A stretch of DNA of 64,000 bases from the NCBI RefSeq assembly GCF_036014115.1, contig NZ_CP107913.1:8301501-8365500 (forward strand), given 5' to 3'. A program made the position numbers and the translations under genes. This stretch comes from Streptomyces sp. NBC_00448 (GTDB lineage: Bacteria; Actinomycetota; Actinomycetes; Streptomycetales; Streptomycetaceae). The notes beneath the pieces were generated by a model, which was given only the letters and a program-made list of their open reading frames with translations, did no database searches and was not told where the DNA came from. Below, one piece after another: positions 1-8,561 of this stretch (position 1 is the first letter of the stretch; the number at the start of each line of letters is the position of its first letter).

Positions 1-159
1 CGCGTCGACGCCCTCGGCGCTGAGCTGGTCGACGAGGGCGTCGAGGCGGTCCTTGCGACGCGCCACCAGGGCGACGCGGAAGCCCTCGGCGGAGAAGCGT
101 CGGGCGAGGGAGGCGCCGAGACCGGGGCCGGCGCCGAAGATCGCGATCACTTTGGACAT
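1..159 (-). CDS. Partial short-chain dehydrogenase (N-terminal part only)
   Basis: The N-terminal 53 residues of an SDR oxidoreductase; the rest lies beyond the window's left edge. The protein begins MSKVIAIFGAGPGLGASLAR, giving the Rossmann glycine motif GAGPGLG after the first beta strand, followed by an ARR segment typical of NADP-binding SDRs. The ATG at 159 is preceded by GGAGGA about ten bases upstream. It lies 137 bases downstream of the azoreductase in the same direction, so the two may be co-transcribed under the divergent HxlR regulator. The substrate cannot be judged from this fragment. Confidence 0.85.
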   Translation of the reverse strand, partial: MSKVIAIFGAGPGLGASLARRFSAEGFRVALVARRKDRLDALVDQLSAEGVDA

Positions 160-296
160 GGGGGTGTTCCTCCAACTACTGCGGTAGGTAGCGGCGGTGA
201 ATGAGGGTGAATGACGGGGGAGAGGGGGCGGGTCAACCCGGGGAGTTCCACGCCAGGGGGTTCTGGTCATCGTCGGGTTGAGGCGGGCCGGTTACG

Positions 297-953
297 TCAT
301 GCGGCACGCGCCGTGCTGATGGTCGTGCCGATGGTCGTGGCGAGGCGGCGGGCCTGCTCGTGGGCGGCGGCCATGGACGCCTCGTGCAGCGGAAGCAGCG
401 GGGCGAGGGCCGGCGCCACCGGGGCCATGGTCAGCTCGGGTATCACCGTGGTGACGTCCAGGCCGAGCAGGTCGTCGTGCCCCAGGACGGCCTCCAGCGT
501 GGGCACCACGTAGTCGAGGCCCTCCTTGGGGCTGCCGGGGCCGTAGCCGCCGCCCCGCGCGGAGATCAGCACGGCCGGACGGCCCGCCGCCGGGGAGGTG
601 CCGGTGTGGCTCATGGTGCGGTCCAGGACGATGACCTGGTCCAGCCACGCCTTGAACACCGACGGCATCGAGAGGTTGTACATCGGCACGGTGAACAGGT
701 AGGCGTCGGCGCCGAGGAACTCCTCGATCAGCTCGTCCTGGAGCGCGGCGGCCTCGGCCTGCTCGGGAGTGCGCCGGGCCGGGTCGGTGGTGCCGGCGGT
801 GATTCCCGCGGCGGTCAGGTGCGGCACCGGCGAGGCGGCGAGGTCGCGGTGGACGACCGGACCCTGCCACTGGTCGCGGAAGGACCGGGCGACCTGGCGG
901 GAGACGGAAGCCTCGCCGAGCGAGGAGGAGTCGATGTGCAGCAGGTACGACAT
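297..953 (-). CDS. azoR: FMN-dependent NADH-azoreductase family protein
   Basis: A 218-residue flavodoxin-fold NAD(P)H:FMN oxidoreductase of the AzoR/acyl-carrier-protein phosphodiesterase family, the usual family length. The N-terminal strand is followed by a phosphate-binding stretch (HIDSSSLGEASVSRQ), and the family flavin-contacting motif PMYNLSMPSVFKAWLD lies near residues 90-105. Such enzymes reduce quinones and azo dyes in the cytosol with FMN. The gene is divergent from an HxlR regulator, a common arrangement for quinone- or electrophile-responsive azoreductases, and it precedes an SDR gene on the same strand. Regulation by the HxlR protein is inferred from layout and from the inverted repeats between the genes. 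The physiological substrate is unknown. Confidence 0.88.
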   Translation of the reverse strand: MSYLLHIDSSSLGEASVSRQVARSFRDQWQGPVVHRDLAASPVPHLTAAGITAGTTDPARRTPEQAEAAALQDELIEEFLGADAYLFTVPMYNLSMPSVFKAWLDQVIVLDRTMSHTGTSPAAGRPAVLISARGGGYGPGSPKEGLDYVVPTLEAVLGHDDLLGLDVTTVIPELTMAPVAPALAPLLPLHEASMAAAHEQARRLATTIGTTISTARAA

Positions 954-1130
954 GGCGTGGGCGCCTTTCAGCGAGATGTCCGGATCGGAGGGCGGTCAGG
1001 GGCGGGCCGGGGGACACAGCCGGGGGACACGGTGGCCGCCCAGCCCGTACCAGGGGCGGGTGACCTCGGCCCGGATCTCTGGCTCGATCTCCACCTTCAC
1101 GGCCCGACCTCCAATTCCTCTCATTTGTTC

Positions 1131-1184
1131 GTAGCGCCATGATGCGCCAGTATGGAAGCCGCTACAAAAGGCACACCGGTGTGC
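1131..1184. promoter_or_regulatory. Inverted repeats between azoR and hxlR (candidate HxlR operator)
   Basis: Two palindromic elements lie in the divergent intergenic region. One is GTAGCG (1131-1136) paired with CGCTAC (1160-1165), flanked by TTTGT and ACAAAA. The other is the perfect 14-mer GCACACCGGTGTGC at 1171-1184, ending 22 bases before the HxlR start. HxlR proteins are dimeric winged-helix repressors that usually control a divergent neighbour. Which element is bound is unknown. Confidence 0.45.
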
Positions 1185-1206
1185 GCGACGGAGAGGAATG
1201 GGCGCC

Positions 1207-1620
1207 ATGCAGGACAGCACTGATCAGGAGATGGCCGCTGCGATCGGGCCGTGCGCGAGCATTCCCGCCGACCACATGCCCTTCATCCGGCAGGTCCTCG
1301 ACCGGGTCGGCGACAAATGGAGCATGCTGATCACCGCCGTCCTGGAGGACGGCCCCCTGCGCTACACCGACCTGCAACGCCAGATCCCCGGCATCTCCCA
1401 GCGCATGCTCACCCACACGCTGCGCCAGCTCCGGGACGACGGCCTGATCACGCGTACCGCCTACGCGGAGGTGCCGCCGCGGGTGGAGTACGCGCTCGCC
1501 CCGCTCGGCCGCGGTCTGCACGAGATCGTCAAGCAGCTGATCGGCTGGGTCGCCGACCACCACGACGAGATCCGCGCCAACCGCGCCCAGTCCGACACTT
1601 CAGCCTCCCCCCGGTCCTGA
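1207..1620 (+). CDS. HxlR-family winged-helix transcriptional regulator
   Basis: About 137 residues, normal for an HxlR-family regulator. It shows the family core: DRVGDKWSMLI (helix 1), LRYTDLQRQIPGISQRMLTHTLRQL (recognition helix region) and the wing PRVEYALAPLGR. A conserved early Cys lies in GPCASIP; in YodB/HypR-type members such a Cys senses electrophiles or oxidants. An in-frame ATG at 1198 exists, but it sits only two bases after the GAGAGG motif, so the ATG at 1207, about ten bases downstream, is preferred. It is divergent from the azoreductase and probably regulates it; that link is inferred. Confidence 0.9.
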   Translation: MQDSTDQEMAAAIGPCASIPADHMPFIRQVLDRVGDKWSMLITAVLEDGPLRYTDLQRQIPGISQRMLTHTLRQLRDDGLITRTAYAEVPPRVEYALAPLGRGLHEIVKQLIGWVADHHDEIRANRAQSDTSASPRS

Positions 1621-1825
1621 GCCCCTGCGCGCACCGGTGCTTCTCGGCGTTGTGACGCGACGTGAACCTACGCGGCGTGGTGACGGCGGGCGCGGCGGTT
1701 CGGGGCCTGGCTCCGGCCGCGGTTGCGGTGCCGGACTCGCCCACCGGCGGACGAATCCTCGTCCTGGACGTGCCACTTGGGGTCCACTACTCGCGACCCA
1801 TCCAGTGGATCTTGGAGCGAACCTC

Positions 1826-2470
1826 ATGCCCCCACGCCAACGCCCGGCCCTCGCCGCTGTGGCTGCCGTGCTCGCCCTCGCCGCCTGCCCGATGCTGGCC
1901 GGCGCGTCCGCCACGGCGGCCACCGCCCCCGCCTCCACCCGCGCCGGCGTACTGCTGCCGCCCATCGGTGCGGAGATCCCGTCCTCCATGCTCGCGGTCA
2001 ACAGCGAACTGGAGGTCAAGGGCACGACCTACCACGTGGACTTCCGCGGCGGTATCAAACAGCGCGTCGACGTCAACCCGAACGACCCCTTCAACAGCGT
2101 CCGGCTGCGCACGGTCGGCTTCAAGGTCAGCGCGGAGATCGACGGCGAGAAGTACAGCTCGGTATCGTTCGAGCAGAACGACGTCGATGTCGACGCGAGG
2201 AGCACCCTCACCGTCACGCAACAGTTCCCCCCGAAGTACGTGGAGCGTGACGAACTGTCGTTCGCGGCGATCTTCGAGCCCAAGGGCGGCGGCGAGCCTC
2301 TCGTCCTGGAGACCAAGGCCCCGATGGTCCTCACCGCAGACCTCACCCAGTACCCGTCCAGGGGTGACCTGTACCGCCTGGAGAAGCCCGTCGACCTGGT
2401 CGACCCCGAGCACCCGGACAACGTCGAGGCGGTCCTGAAGACGTTCCCCAGCAAGCGCGGCGGCCTGTAA
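1826..2470 (+). CDS. Exported protein of unknown function, probable lipoprotein
   Basis: A 214-residue protein whose frame stays open upstream, but the start at 1826 follows GGAG with good spacing and begins a classical signal peptide. The leader (MPPRQRPALAAVAAVLALAAC) ends in LAAC, a match to the lipobox, so a lipid-anchored protein is likely; an alternative signal peptidase I site follows at ASATA. The mature part is soluble, with a predicted beta-rich segment (residues about 55-200) containing repeated charged strands, and no transmembrane segment. I do not recognise a family. It stands alone, followed by a hairpin terminator. Confidence 0.7.
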   Translation: MPPRQRPALAAVAAVLALAACPMLAGASATAATAPASTRAGVLLPPIGAEIPSSMLAVNSELEVKGTTYHVDFRGGIKQRVDVNPNDPFNSVRLRTVGFKVSAEIDGEKYSSVSFEQNDVDVDARSTLTVTQQFPPKYVERDELSFAAIFEPKGGGEPLVLETKAPMVLTADLTQYPSRGDLYRLEKPVDLVDPEHPDNVEAVLKTFPSKRGGL

Positions 2471-2483
2471 GAAGTCGAACGGC

Positions 2484-2516
2484 CCCGGGCGGCGTCGCAC
2501 CGACACACCGCCCGGG
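2484..2516 (+). terminator. Hairpin terminator after the lipoprotein gene
   Basis: A perfect 9-bp stem, CCCGGGCGG (2484-2492) with CCGCCCGGG (2508-2516), and a 15-base loop, starting 14 bases after the stop codon. There is no U-tract, as is usual in high-GC actinomycetes. Confidence 0.55.
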
Positions 2517-2727
2517 CAGCCGAAGCCCAAGGAACGGCGTCCAGTCGGGATGACGGCCCCCGCCACTCGGGGACACCTGAGGGGCGGCGATGCCCGGTCG
2601 CCGGAGCGGCCGGTGGAGGGTGGTCCGTCACGCGGGTGTCCGCGGATCTACGCGTGCCTGTACGTCGGCGGGAGAAGCCCCGGTTCGTGCCGCTGTAACG
2701 CTTCCGGGCCGGATGCGCACCTAGGGG

Positions 2728-3231
2728 GTGAGGGAGCCGGAAGGGCTGCCGTCGAGAGGGGGAAGCGCCTACCGGTCGGCCGCGCGCAACGAGCGGGCGT
2801 GGCTGTACGGGGTCGCGCGGCACGTCGTCTCCGCGGAGTACCGCCGCAAGAACCGGCTGGACGTGCTCAACTCCCGTGTCGCGGGGCGGCGGTTGCTGGG
2901 CGCGGACGACATAGCGCGGGTCGAGGACCGGATCGTCGCCGAGAAGGAGGGGCGCGCGATGGTCGAGGCCATGGAAGGGCTGCCGGAGCAGCAACGGGCC
3001 GTGCTGGAGCTCGTCGCCGTCGACCAGCTCACCGTGGCCGAGGCCGCCCGCGCGCTCGGCATCCGCTCGGTCAGCGCGCGCGTCACCCTGCACCGCGCCC
3101 GCGCGCACCTGCGCAAGGCCGCCGGGGCCCCGTCGGACGAGAGCGCGTCCGCCGCCCCGCTCACCCGTAGCACGGCCGCCGTACTCGACGCCTCGGCCGC
3201 GTCGATCGACCTCTCCAGGAGCAGAGCATGA
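2728..3231 (+). pseudogene. N-terminally truncated ECF sigma factor
   Basis: The reading frame encodes the end of sigma region 2 (RAWLYGVARHVVSAEYRRKNR, the region 2.4-like helix) and a complete region 4 (EGLPEQQRAVLELVAVDQLTVAEAARALGIRSVSARVTLHRAR). Regions 2.1-2.3, needed for core RNA polymerase binding, are missing: about 20 unrelated residues precede region 2.4. No other frame upstream supplies the missing part. The only available start is a GTG at 2728 without a clear ribosome binding site. The gene's TGA overlaps the ATG of the next reading frame, the usual arrangement of a sigma factor with its regulator. It looks like a decayed sigma gene that lost its 5' half by deletion. Confidence 0.7.
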
Positions 3232-3711
3232 ACGAGTCGACCAGTTTTGAGGACCGGCTGTGGGACGCCCGCCACCCACCGCTGCGTGGACGACTCGTCC
3301 GACGCCAACGTCGCGGACGGCAACCTGCTGCGCGGCTTCCCCTGCGCTCAGAGCAACTACGACGGGGGCTGGCAGAAATGGAAGGTGATCGCCCTGTCCA
3401 ACGGCTACGCCCAGCTCCAGAACGGCGCCACCGGACTGTGCCTGGACGACTCCAGCCATTCGGACGGCAAGGACTACCTGCGCGGCTTCCCCTGCCTCAC
3501 GCAGAGCTTCAGTGGCGGCTGGCAGGGCTGGCGGATCGTCAACCGCACGACCGCGAAGGGTTACTACGAGCAGGTGCTCCAGAACGCGGCCACCGGCCGC
3601 TGCCTGGACGACTCCGACGCGGGACCCAACAACGGTGACCTCCTGCGGGGTTACACCTGCAACGGCACCTCTCAGGACAACGGTTTCCAGGGCTGGGACA
3701 TCTGGACCTGA
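3228..3711 (+). pseudogene. Out-of-frame fusion of a regulator start to a ricin-type lectin domain
   Basis: The ATG at 3228 overlaps the sigma-factor stop and opens a frame beginning MNESTSFEDRLWDA, like the first residues of a partner gene translated with an ECF sigma factor. From about 3262 on, homology continues in the next frame: three ricin B-like beta-trefoil subdomains with repeated LCLDDSS and GWQKW/GWQGW/GFQGW motifs, ending at a stop at 3711. In its own frame the lectin has only a weak TTG at 3247 and no signal peptide. The simplest reading is a deletion that joined a regulator 5' end to the 3' end of a secreted carbohydrate-binding protein gene. It is unlikely to make a functional exported lectin. 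Confidence 0.65.
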
Positions 3712-3761
3712 ACCGACGGACTGACCGACCCCCGCACCTAAGCGCTGCGCCCCGTGTCCGG

Positions 3762-3777
3762 CCCCGGCCGGCCGGGG
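3762..3777. terminator. Palindromic GC hairpin downstream of the lectin fragment
   Basis: CCCCGGCCGGCCGGGG is a perfect 16-base palindrome in the short gap between the convergent lectin fragment and the gene at 3851-4357. It could act as a bidirectional terminator. Confidence 0.4.
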
Positions 3778-3850
3778 CGCGGCCATGCCCCGGGGTCCAG
3801 GTCGGACCGCGACCGCCCCGCGAACCGTTCGCGTTCGGTGGGGCACAGGG

Positions 3851-4357
3851 TCAGCGGAATTTCCGTTCTGTGAAGGCTTTTCCGTTGGCCACCGCTTCGG
3901 CGAAGTCGCCTGTCGAGGTGAGGGAGAGGTGCCCCATTTCGCCGCGGCCGGTGACGAGGAGGTGGGACGTCCGCAGGGTGGCCGACCAGACCCAGGACTC
4001 ACCGGCGGTGCCCAGGGTGCCGGTGACACTCCGGCCGTCCACCTCGGCATCCGCCGCGGTGGCCTCCGCGGTCCGGAGGCCGAGGTAGTTCTCCGGTGTG
4101 ATCTCCTGCTGCCCCGGGATGTCGTACCACGTGATCACTCGCAACGGGTTCTCGCCGGGCGCCGACGGGCTGTAGAGGATCTCGACGGAGTAGTACGACT
4201 CCGCTATCAGGTGAAACGCCGCGAGCCGGCCTGGTGCGGGCACTGGTTCGGCGAGCATGTGGACCGAGAGCCGGCCGGCGTTGAATTCGCTTTCGATCCG
4301 GCGGTAGAGGTTCTCCCGCAGCCGCAGGGCCCGTTGTATGTCGCCGCGTAATTCCAT
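3851..4357 (-). CDS. Conserved-looking cytosolic protein of unknown function
   Basis: A 168-residue protein with no signal peptide or membrane segment. The start at 4357 (MELRGDIQRALRLRENLYRR) is chosen because the residues encoded further upstream look non-coding, and AGGAA lies just upstream. The N-terminal 30 residues are a charged amphipathic helix; the rest is predicted alternating strands (a YYSVEILYSPSAP segment, a WYDIPGQQEI segment and a WVWSATLRTSHLLVTGRGEMG segment), suggestive of a small beta-barrel or lipocalin-like fold. I do not recognise the family. It is convergent with the lectin relic and divergent from the GNAT gene. Confidence 0.7.
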   Translation of the reverse strand: MELRGDIQRALRLRENLYRRIESEFNAGRLSVHMLAEPVPAPGRLAAFHLIAESYYSVEILYSPSAPGENPLRVITWYDIPGQQEITPENYLGLRTAEATAADAEVDGRSVTGTLGTAGESWVWSATLRTSHLLVTGRGEMGHLSLTSTGDFAEAVANGKAFTERKFR

Positions 4358-4519
4358 GTTCCTACTGTGCCCCCACGCAGAGGCCCCCCGACAGGTCCGG
4401 TGGCCGCCGCGATCCATGTGGGGGTGTCGGGCGCTGCGTTGAAAAGGCGTGGCTGGCCGTCGGTCGTGATGCGACAATCAGCCCGCATCTTGATCCACAT
4501 CCGCGTTCCGGAGGTCCGC

Positions 4520-5089
4520 ATGGACATCGCCTCGCTGCTGCCGATGACCACGCCCCGGTTGTCGCTGCGTCTGTTCACTCCCGGCGACGTGGACGACCTG
4601 TACGCCTACCAGAGCCTGCCGAGCGTGGCGCGTTACCTGTACCGGCCGGCGCACACGCGGGAGCGCAGCGAGCAGGTCGTGGCCGAGCGCGCGGCGCACT
4701 CGGTTTGGCGCGCCGACGGGGACAAGCTGGCGCTTGCCGTGTGCCGACACGACGAGCCCGGCGTTCTTGGCGAGGTGACGCTCACCCTGGCCGATGCCCG
4801 CGCCGCCCAGGCCGAGATCGGCTGGACCCTCGACCCACGTCACGAGGGGCACGGCTATGCGACCGAGGCGGCCGCGGCACTGGCCGGGTTCGCCTTCGAC
4901 AGGCTGGGCGTGCACCGGCTCTACGCACGGCTGGATGTGGAGAACGCCGGGTCCGTGGGGGTCTGCGAGCGCCTCGGGATGCGTCGGGAGGCGCACCTGG
5001 TCGAGAACGACCTCGACGGGGATCGCTGGGGCAGCGAGTACGTCTACGCGGCCCTGGCCGCGGACATGGCCGGTCGATCAGGCGGTTGA
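4520..5089 (+). CDS. GNAT-family N-acetyltransferase (RimJ/RimL type)
   Basis: A 189-residue acetyl-CoA-dependent N-acetyltransferase. Visible motifs are TPRLSLRLFTPGDVDDLYAYQS (family N-terminus), EIGWTLDPRHEGHGYATEAAAAL (motif A, the acetyl-CoA pyrophosphate loop in the form RHEGHGYA) and NAGSVGVCERLGMRREAHL (motif B). This pattern is typical of RimJ/RimL-like enzymes that acetylate protein N-termini or small amines. The ATG at 4520 has GGAGG five bases upstream, so the longer frame starting at 4367 is rejected. The substrate is unknown. Confidence 0.9.
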   Translation: MDIASLLPMTTPRLSLRLFTPGDVDDLYAYQSLPSVARYLYRPAHTRERSEQVVAERAAHSVWRADGDKLALAVCRHDEPGVLGEVTLTLADARAAQAEIGWTLDPRHEGHGYATEAAAALAGFAFDRLGVHRLYARLDVENAGSVGVCERLGMRREAHLVENDLDGDRWGSEYVYAALAADMAGRSGG

Positions 5090-5131
5090 GGCCGCCGCCG
5101 CCTCCTGTTCGAGGTGGACACGGCGGCGGCC
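5090..5131. terminator. Bidirectional hairpin terminator
   Basis: A perfect 11-bp stem (GGCCGCCGCCG at 5090-5100, CGGCGGCGGCC at 5121-5131) with a smaller CCTC/GAGG stem nested in the loop. It starts directly after the GNAT stop codon and ends ten bases before the end of the convergent beta-helix gene. Confidence 0.6.
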
Positions 5132-5141
5132 GACCCACGGC

Positions 5142-8100
5142 CTAACCTCCCAGTTCGGTGAGCAGGGTCGGGTCGAACGGGCCGTCGTAGGTTCCGATGC
5201 GGAAGCCGGCGATCGTTCCGATGAATCCGCGACTCTGCGCCGCGGGGTGGACGTCGTTGCCGATGCCCACCGTGTCGTCGAGGACCTGGGTCGAGGGCGG
5301 GGCGTCTCCGGTGACCGCCGGCAGTTCGACGCCGTCGAGAGCGATGTGCAGGGTCGCGACGGTGCCGAAGCTGTCCCAGCCGATCCGGAGGTCGTGCTGC
5401 TGCCCGGTCGCCGGCAGCGGAGCGGTCGCGGTGTGGTTGCTCTCGCCGGCGGGAGCGAAGCCGTAGGTCAGTCGGCCGCCGCCGTAGCGGACCCAGAGGT
5501 TGCCGCCCACGGCGAACAGGGTGGCCAGCGAGGGCTGTTCGGTCCCGGCGACCGGGGTGAACTTCACGTCGGCGACGAAGTTCTGGATCAGCCGGGCGTC
5601 GCCCCAGGAGGTGGCCGGTGCGAAGCCCACGGCGTTGTCGCCGCCCTTGAGCACGACGCCCTGACCGGGCTGGACCGTCTCCGTGCCGGCCCGGCGGTCG
5701 ATGGTGCCGAGGGCGACCTCGTCGGCGCCGGGAGCGTAGGCGTGGTTCGTGAACGAGCCGCCGAAGCCGACCTTGGCGGTCAGGCTCAGCGTGCGCGGCC
5801 CGATGATCACCGAGACGGTCCTCGGCGCCGAGGTACCGGTCCGGTCGGCCTGTACCGCCGAGATGGTCCGCACGCCGTTGCCGAACGCGGTCGCCGGAGC
5901 GCACGCCCACGTGCCGTTCGGCGCCACGGTGGCGGTGCACACCTGGCGCCCAGCGTCCGGATCGGTGACCGTGACGGTGGCTCCGGCCAGCCCCGTACCG
6001 CCGATGCGGGTCGGCGAGTTCGGGAGGGCGGCGAACGGTGCGGGGTCGGTGATGACCGGTGCCGGCGGGCGGCCGATCGAGATGTCCGTCGGGTCCGCTC
6101 CGGCGGGCACGTTCGCGATGATGAAGCCGCTGGAGAGCACGGTCAGATCGGTCCCCGAGACCCGGACCCCGCCGATGTAGACCGCCTTGGACGGCGAGAA
6201 CCCGGAGCCGGCGACGAGCACCTGCTCGGGGGTGCCGGCCGTCGCGGGGGAGGTGCCGGAGTAGGTGATGCGGGCCGGCAGTCCGGCGTCCACGGCCTGG
6301 TAGGCGCCCTGCGGCCCGGCCGCGCCGAGCACGGCCCGGGCGCTGCGACCGCTGATGGTGCTCGCCAGGTCGGCGGGGCCGGGCCGGCTGGGGAACGCCG
6401 TGTTCGCGCCGATGCACACCGCGTCGGGGCTGTCGTCCGGGTCCGCCTGCCAGTTGCCCACGGTCGCGTTGCGGCACGCGCTGTTCGTGGGCCAGTGACT
6501 CGACATGGAGTAGTGCGAGTTCCACTCGACGTTGCCGGTGACCGTGATCCACTGCGAGCCGACGTCGGGCGCGATGAAGTACGAACTGTGGCCGGTGTCG
6601 GTGTCACCGACGTTGCCGCTGATCGTCAGGCCCTGCGCGTACGACGCCGGCTGGTCGATCGAGCCGTCCGCGCGGTAGACGGTCGGGCCCTGCTGGCCTT
6701 CGGTGTAGACGTCGCCGCCGTCGCCGAACATCTGCATGTTCTGGTGGAACCAGTTCGCGGTGATCGCGTTGTGGGCGTTGATGTTGGTGGTGTGGTTCCA
6801 GTACTGGTCGAGGGTCTCGGGCGGGTTGGCGCTCGGCAGGGACTCCGCGTCCGGGTGGCCCTGCCACGCGCCGGAGGTGATGCCGTCGTAGGGCATGTCG
6901 AAGATGTCGTTGTGGGAGATGGTGGTGTGCCGGGTGAACAGCATCGTCACGCCCGCGGCACCGATGTAGTCCAGGCCCGCGTCGTGGATGACGTTGTCGT
7001 CGACCACGTTCCCGGTCATGATCTCGTTGACGCCGTGGTCGCCGATGGCGTCGTGGGCCGACGCGCTCGGGTTGCCGGAGCAGTCCGCGATCACCGTGGC
7101 GGCCGGATCGTCGGTCGAGCCGGGAGTCGGGTCCCCGGAGCAGCCGAGCCAGATCGCGCTCGACGCGATCTGGCTGAACTCGCTGCCGCGCACGAGGTTG
7201 TCGTCGCTGCCGTACCTCACTCCCAGCCCGATGCCCCCGAGGTCGCTGAACCGGTCGCCGTCGAAGGTCACGTGCCGGGCAGCGGTCAACTGCACGTTCG
7301 CGAGCGGCTGATCGAACGCGGCCCACGGGCAACTGCCCTCCGCCGGTGCGGCGAAGTGGCATTCGCCCTGGCTCGCCGGCAGCACGTCGCCGCCGGCGTC
7401 CCTGGCGAGCGGCTGGGTGACCATGAGGTTGTCCTGCACCTGGGCGAACCCGGTCGGGGTCGAGGGCTGGTTCCAGGTCGCCGTGCTGAACGTGATGCCG
7501 CGGAACGTGAGGTCGTGCACGGGGTGGGCCAGCGACCCGGCGACGTTCACGAGCGATTCGAGCCGCGGGATCTCCACGTCGAGGTCGGACATGCGCTGCC
7601 CGGACGCGGGCTGGAAGTACAACCGGTCCGCGGAGTTGTCCAGGTACCACTGCCCGGGGCTCAGCAGCGCGTAGGCGTTCTCGATCATCGTGGGCGGAGT
7701 TTTGGCGGCGAGGCTGTACGGGGTGATGTTCGAGGAGTTGCCGCCCCACACGGTGGTCTGCTTGTTCGTGACGTTGTTCCAGCACGGCTGAGCCATGCCG
7801 ACCGTGGTCGTGCCCGACGTCGCGCCCGCGCTGACCGACGCCACCGGGCACTCCACGGTCGCCCAGTCCATCGGCGGTGCGGGCGTGTAGACGAACTGCA
7901 GCTCCTTTAGCTGCGTCGCGTCGAGCCGCGCGGCCAGATCCGAGAACCAGGTGGCGGTGGACCCGGTCGTCGTGAACGCCGTCCTGTCCCACGAGGTCAG
8001 GCTCAGGCCGAGCTGCGCCGGGGTCTTCTGGGCGACCGGCGCCTCCACCCCGTCGACGTACAGCTGCCGCGTACGGGTCCCGGCCGGCACCGGGGCCGAC

Positions 8101-8561
8101 CATACGTCGGAACCCTTGGCGTGCGTCCATCGCGTGACCTGGGTGCCGCCGGAGATCACCGGGTGGGCCCCGGGGGCCGCCCGCCAGGTGACCGGGTGAC
8201 CGGGCTTGCCCGAATCGGCCGGGCCGAAGTCGAGGCCGTGCGCCAGGCGGTAGGTGCCGTCGGCCAGGACGACGGTGATGTCCGCCGGGTGCGGCTCGGC
8301 CACTTCCTTGCGGACGGCCGCTTGCGCCGCGGTCAGCGAGCAGGGCGCGGACGCCTTCTCGCAGGTCGTACCCGGCCCCGAGCCCGATCCCGACCCTGAC
8401 CCCTGCCCCGACGGTGCGGCGTACAGCGTGAGGGACTTCGTCGGCGACGCCGCCACCGCGGCCGGGACCAGCCCGCCGCCGAGCAGGAGGGCGGCGGTCA
8501 GGCCCAGGACCCCCGCGGTCCTGCTGCTCCGGGCATGGGTGCGTAACGTGCGAGGCAACAT
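5142..8561 (-). CDS. Secreted right-handed beta-helix protein with C-terminal LamG-like domain
   Basis: An 1139-residue secreted protein, probably a polysaccharide-active enzyme. The ATG at 8561 follows AAGGAG with seven-base spacing. A signal peptide (residues 1 to about 37, cleavage near AVA) is followed by a Ser/Gly linker. The N-terminal catalytic-like module (DGTYRLAHGLDFGPADSG, PVISGGTQVTRW, RQLYVDGVEA) resembles beta-helix glycosidases of the GH141 type. Many beta-helix turns follow (residues about 370-700, with repeated N/D-rich segments such as NLVRGSEFSQIASSAIWLG). Next come an IPT/TIG-like segment (about 765-830), a bacterial Ig-like domain (about 832-915) and a concanavalin/LamG-like domain (about 925-1139). 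Family assignment to GH141 is tentative. A palindrome 104 bases upstream may control it. Confidence 0.8.
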   Translation of the reverse strand: MLPRTLRTHARSSRTAGVLGLTAALLLGGGLVPAAVAASPTKSLTLYAAPSGQGSGSGSGSGPGTTCEKASAPCSLTAAQAAVRKEVAEPHPADITVVLADGTYRLAHGLDFGPADSGKPGHPVTWRAAPGAHPVISGGTQVTRWTHAKGSDVWSAPVPAGTRTRQLYVDGVEAPVAQKTPAQLGLSLTSWDRTAFTTTGSTATWFSDLAARLDATQLKELQFVYTPAPPMDWATVECPVASVSAGATSGTTTVGMAQPCWNNVTNKQTTVWGGNSSNITPYSLAAKTPPTMIENAYALLSPGQWYLDNSADRLYFQPASGQRMSDLDVEIPRLESLVNVAGSLAHPVHDLTFRGITFSTATWNQPSTPTGFAQVQDNLMVTQPLARDAGGDVLPASQGECHFAAPAEGSCPWAAFDQPLANVQLTAARHVTFDGDRFSDLGGIGLGVRYGSDDNLVRGSEFSQIASSAIWLGCSGDPTPGSTDDPAATVIADCSGNPSASAHDAIGDHGVNEIMTGNVVDDNVIHDAGLDYIGAAGVTMLFTRHTTISHNDIFDMPYDGITSGAWQGHPDAESLPSANPPETLDQYWNHTTNINAHNAITANWFHQNMQMFGDGGDVYTEGQQGPTVYRADGSIDQPASYAQGLTISGNVGDTDTGHSSYFIAPDVGSQWITVTGNVEWNSHYSMSSHWPTNSACRNATVGNWQADPDDSPDAVCIGANTAFPSRPGPADLASTISGRSARAVLGAAGPQGAYQAVDAGLPARITYSGTSPATAGTPEQVLVAGSGFSPSKAVYIGGVRVSGTDLTVLSSGFIIANVPAGADPTDISIGRPPAPVITDPAPFAALPNSPTRIGGTGLAGATVTVTDPDAGRQVCTATVAPNGTWACAPATAFGNGVRTISAVQADRTGTSAPRTVSVIIGPRTLSLTAKVGFGGSFTNHAYAPGADEVALGTIDRRAGTETVQPGQGVVLKGGDNAVGFAPATSWGDARLIQNFVADVKFTPVAGTEQPSLATLFAVGGNLWVRYGGGRLTYGFAPAGESNHTATAPLPATGQQHDLRIGWDSFGTVATLHIALDGVELPAVTGDAPPSTQVLDDTVGIGNDVHPAAQSRGFIGTIAGFRIGTYDGPFDPTLLTELGG

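Noticed and set aside
4794..7910. A 1038-codon open frame on the plus strand opposite the beta-helix gene
   Set aside because: Low-complexity Arg/Gly/Val sequence with no start signal or family features; antisense artefact of high GC.
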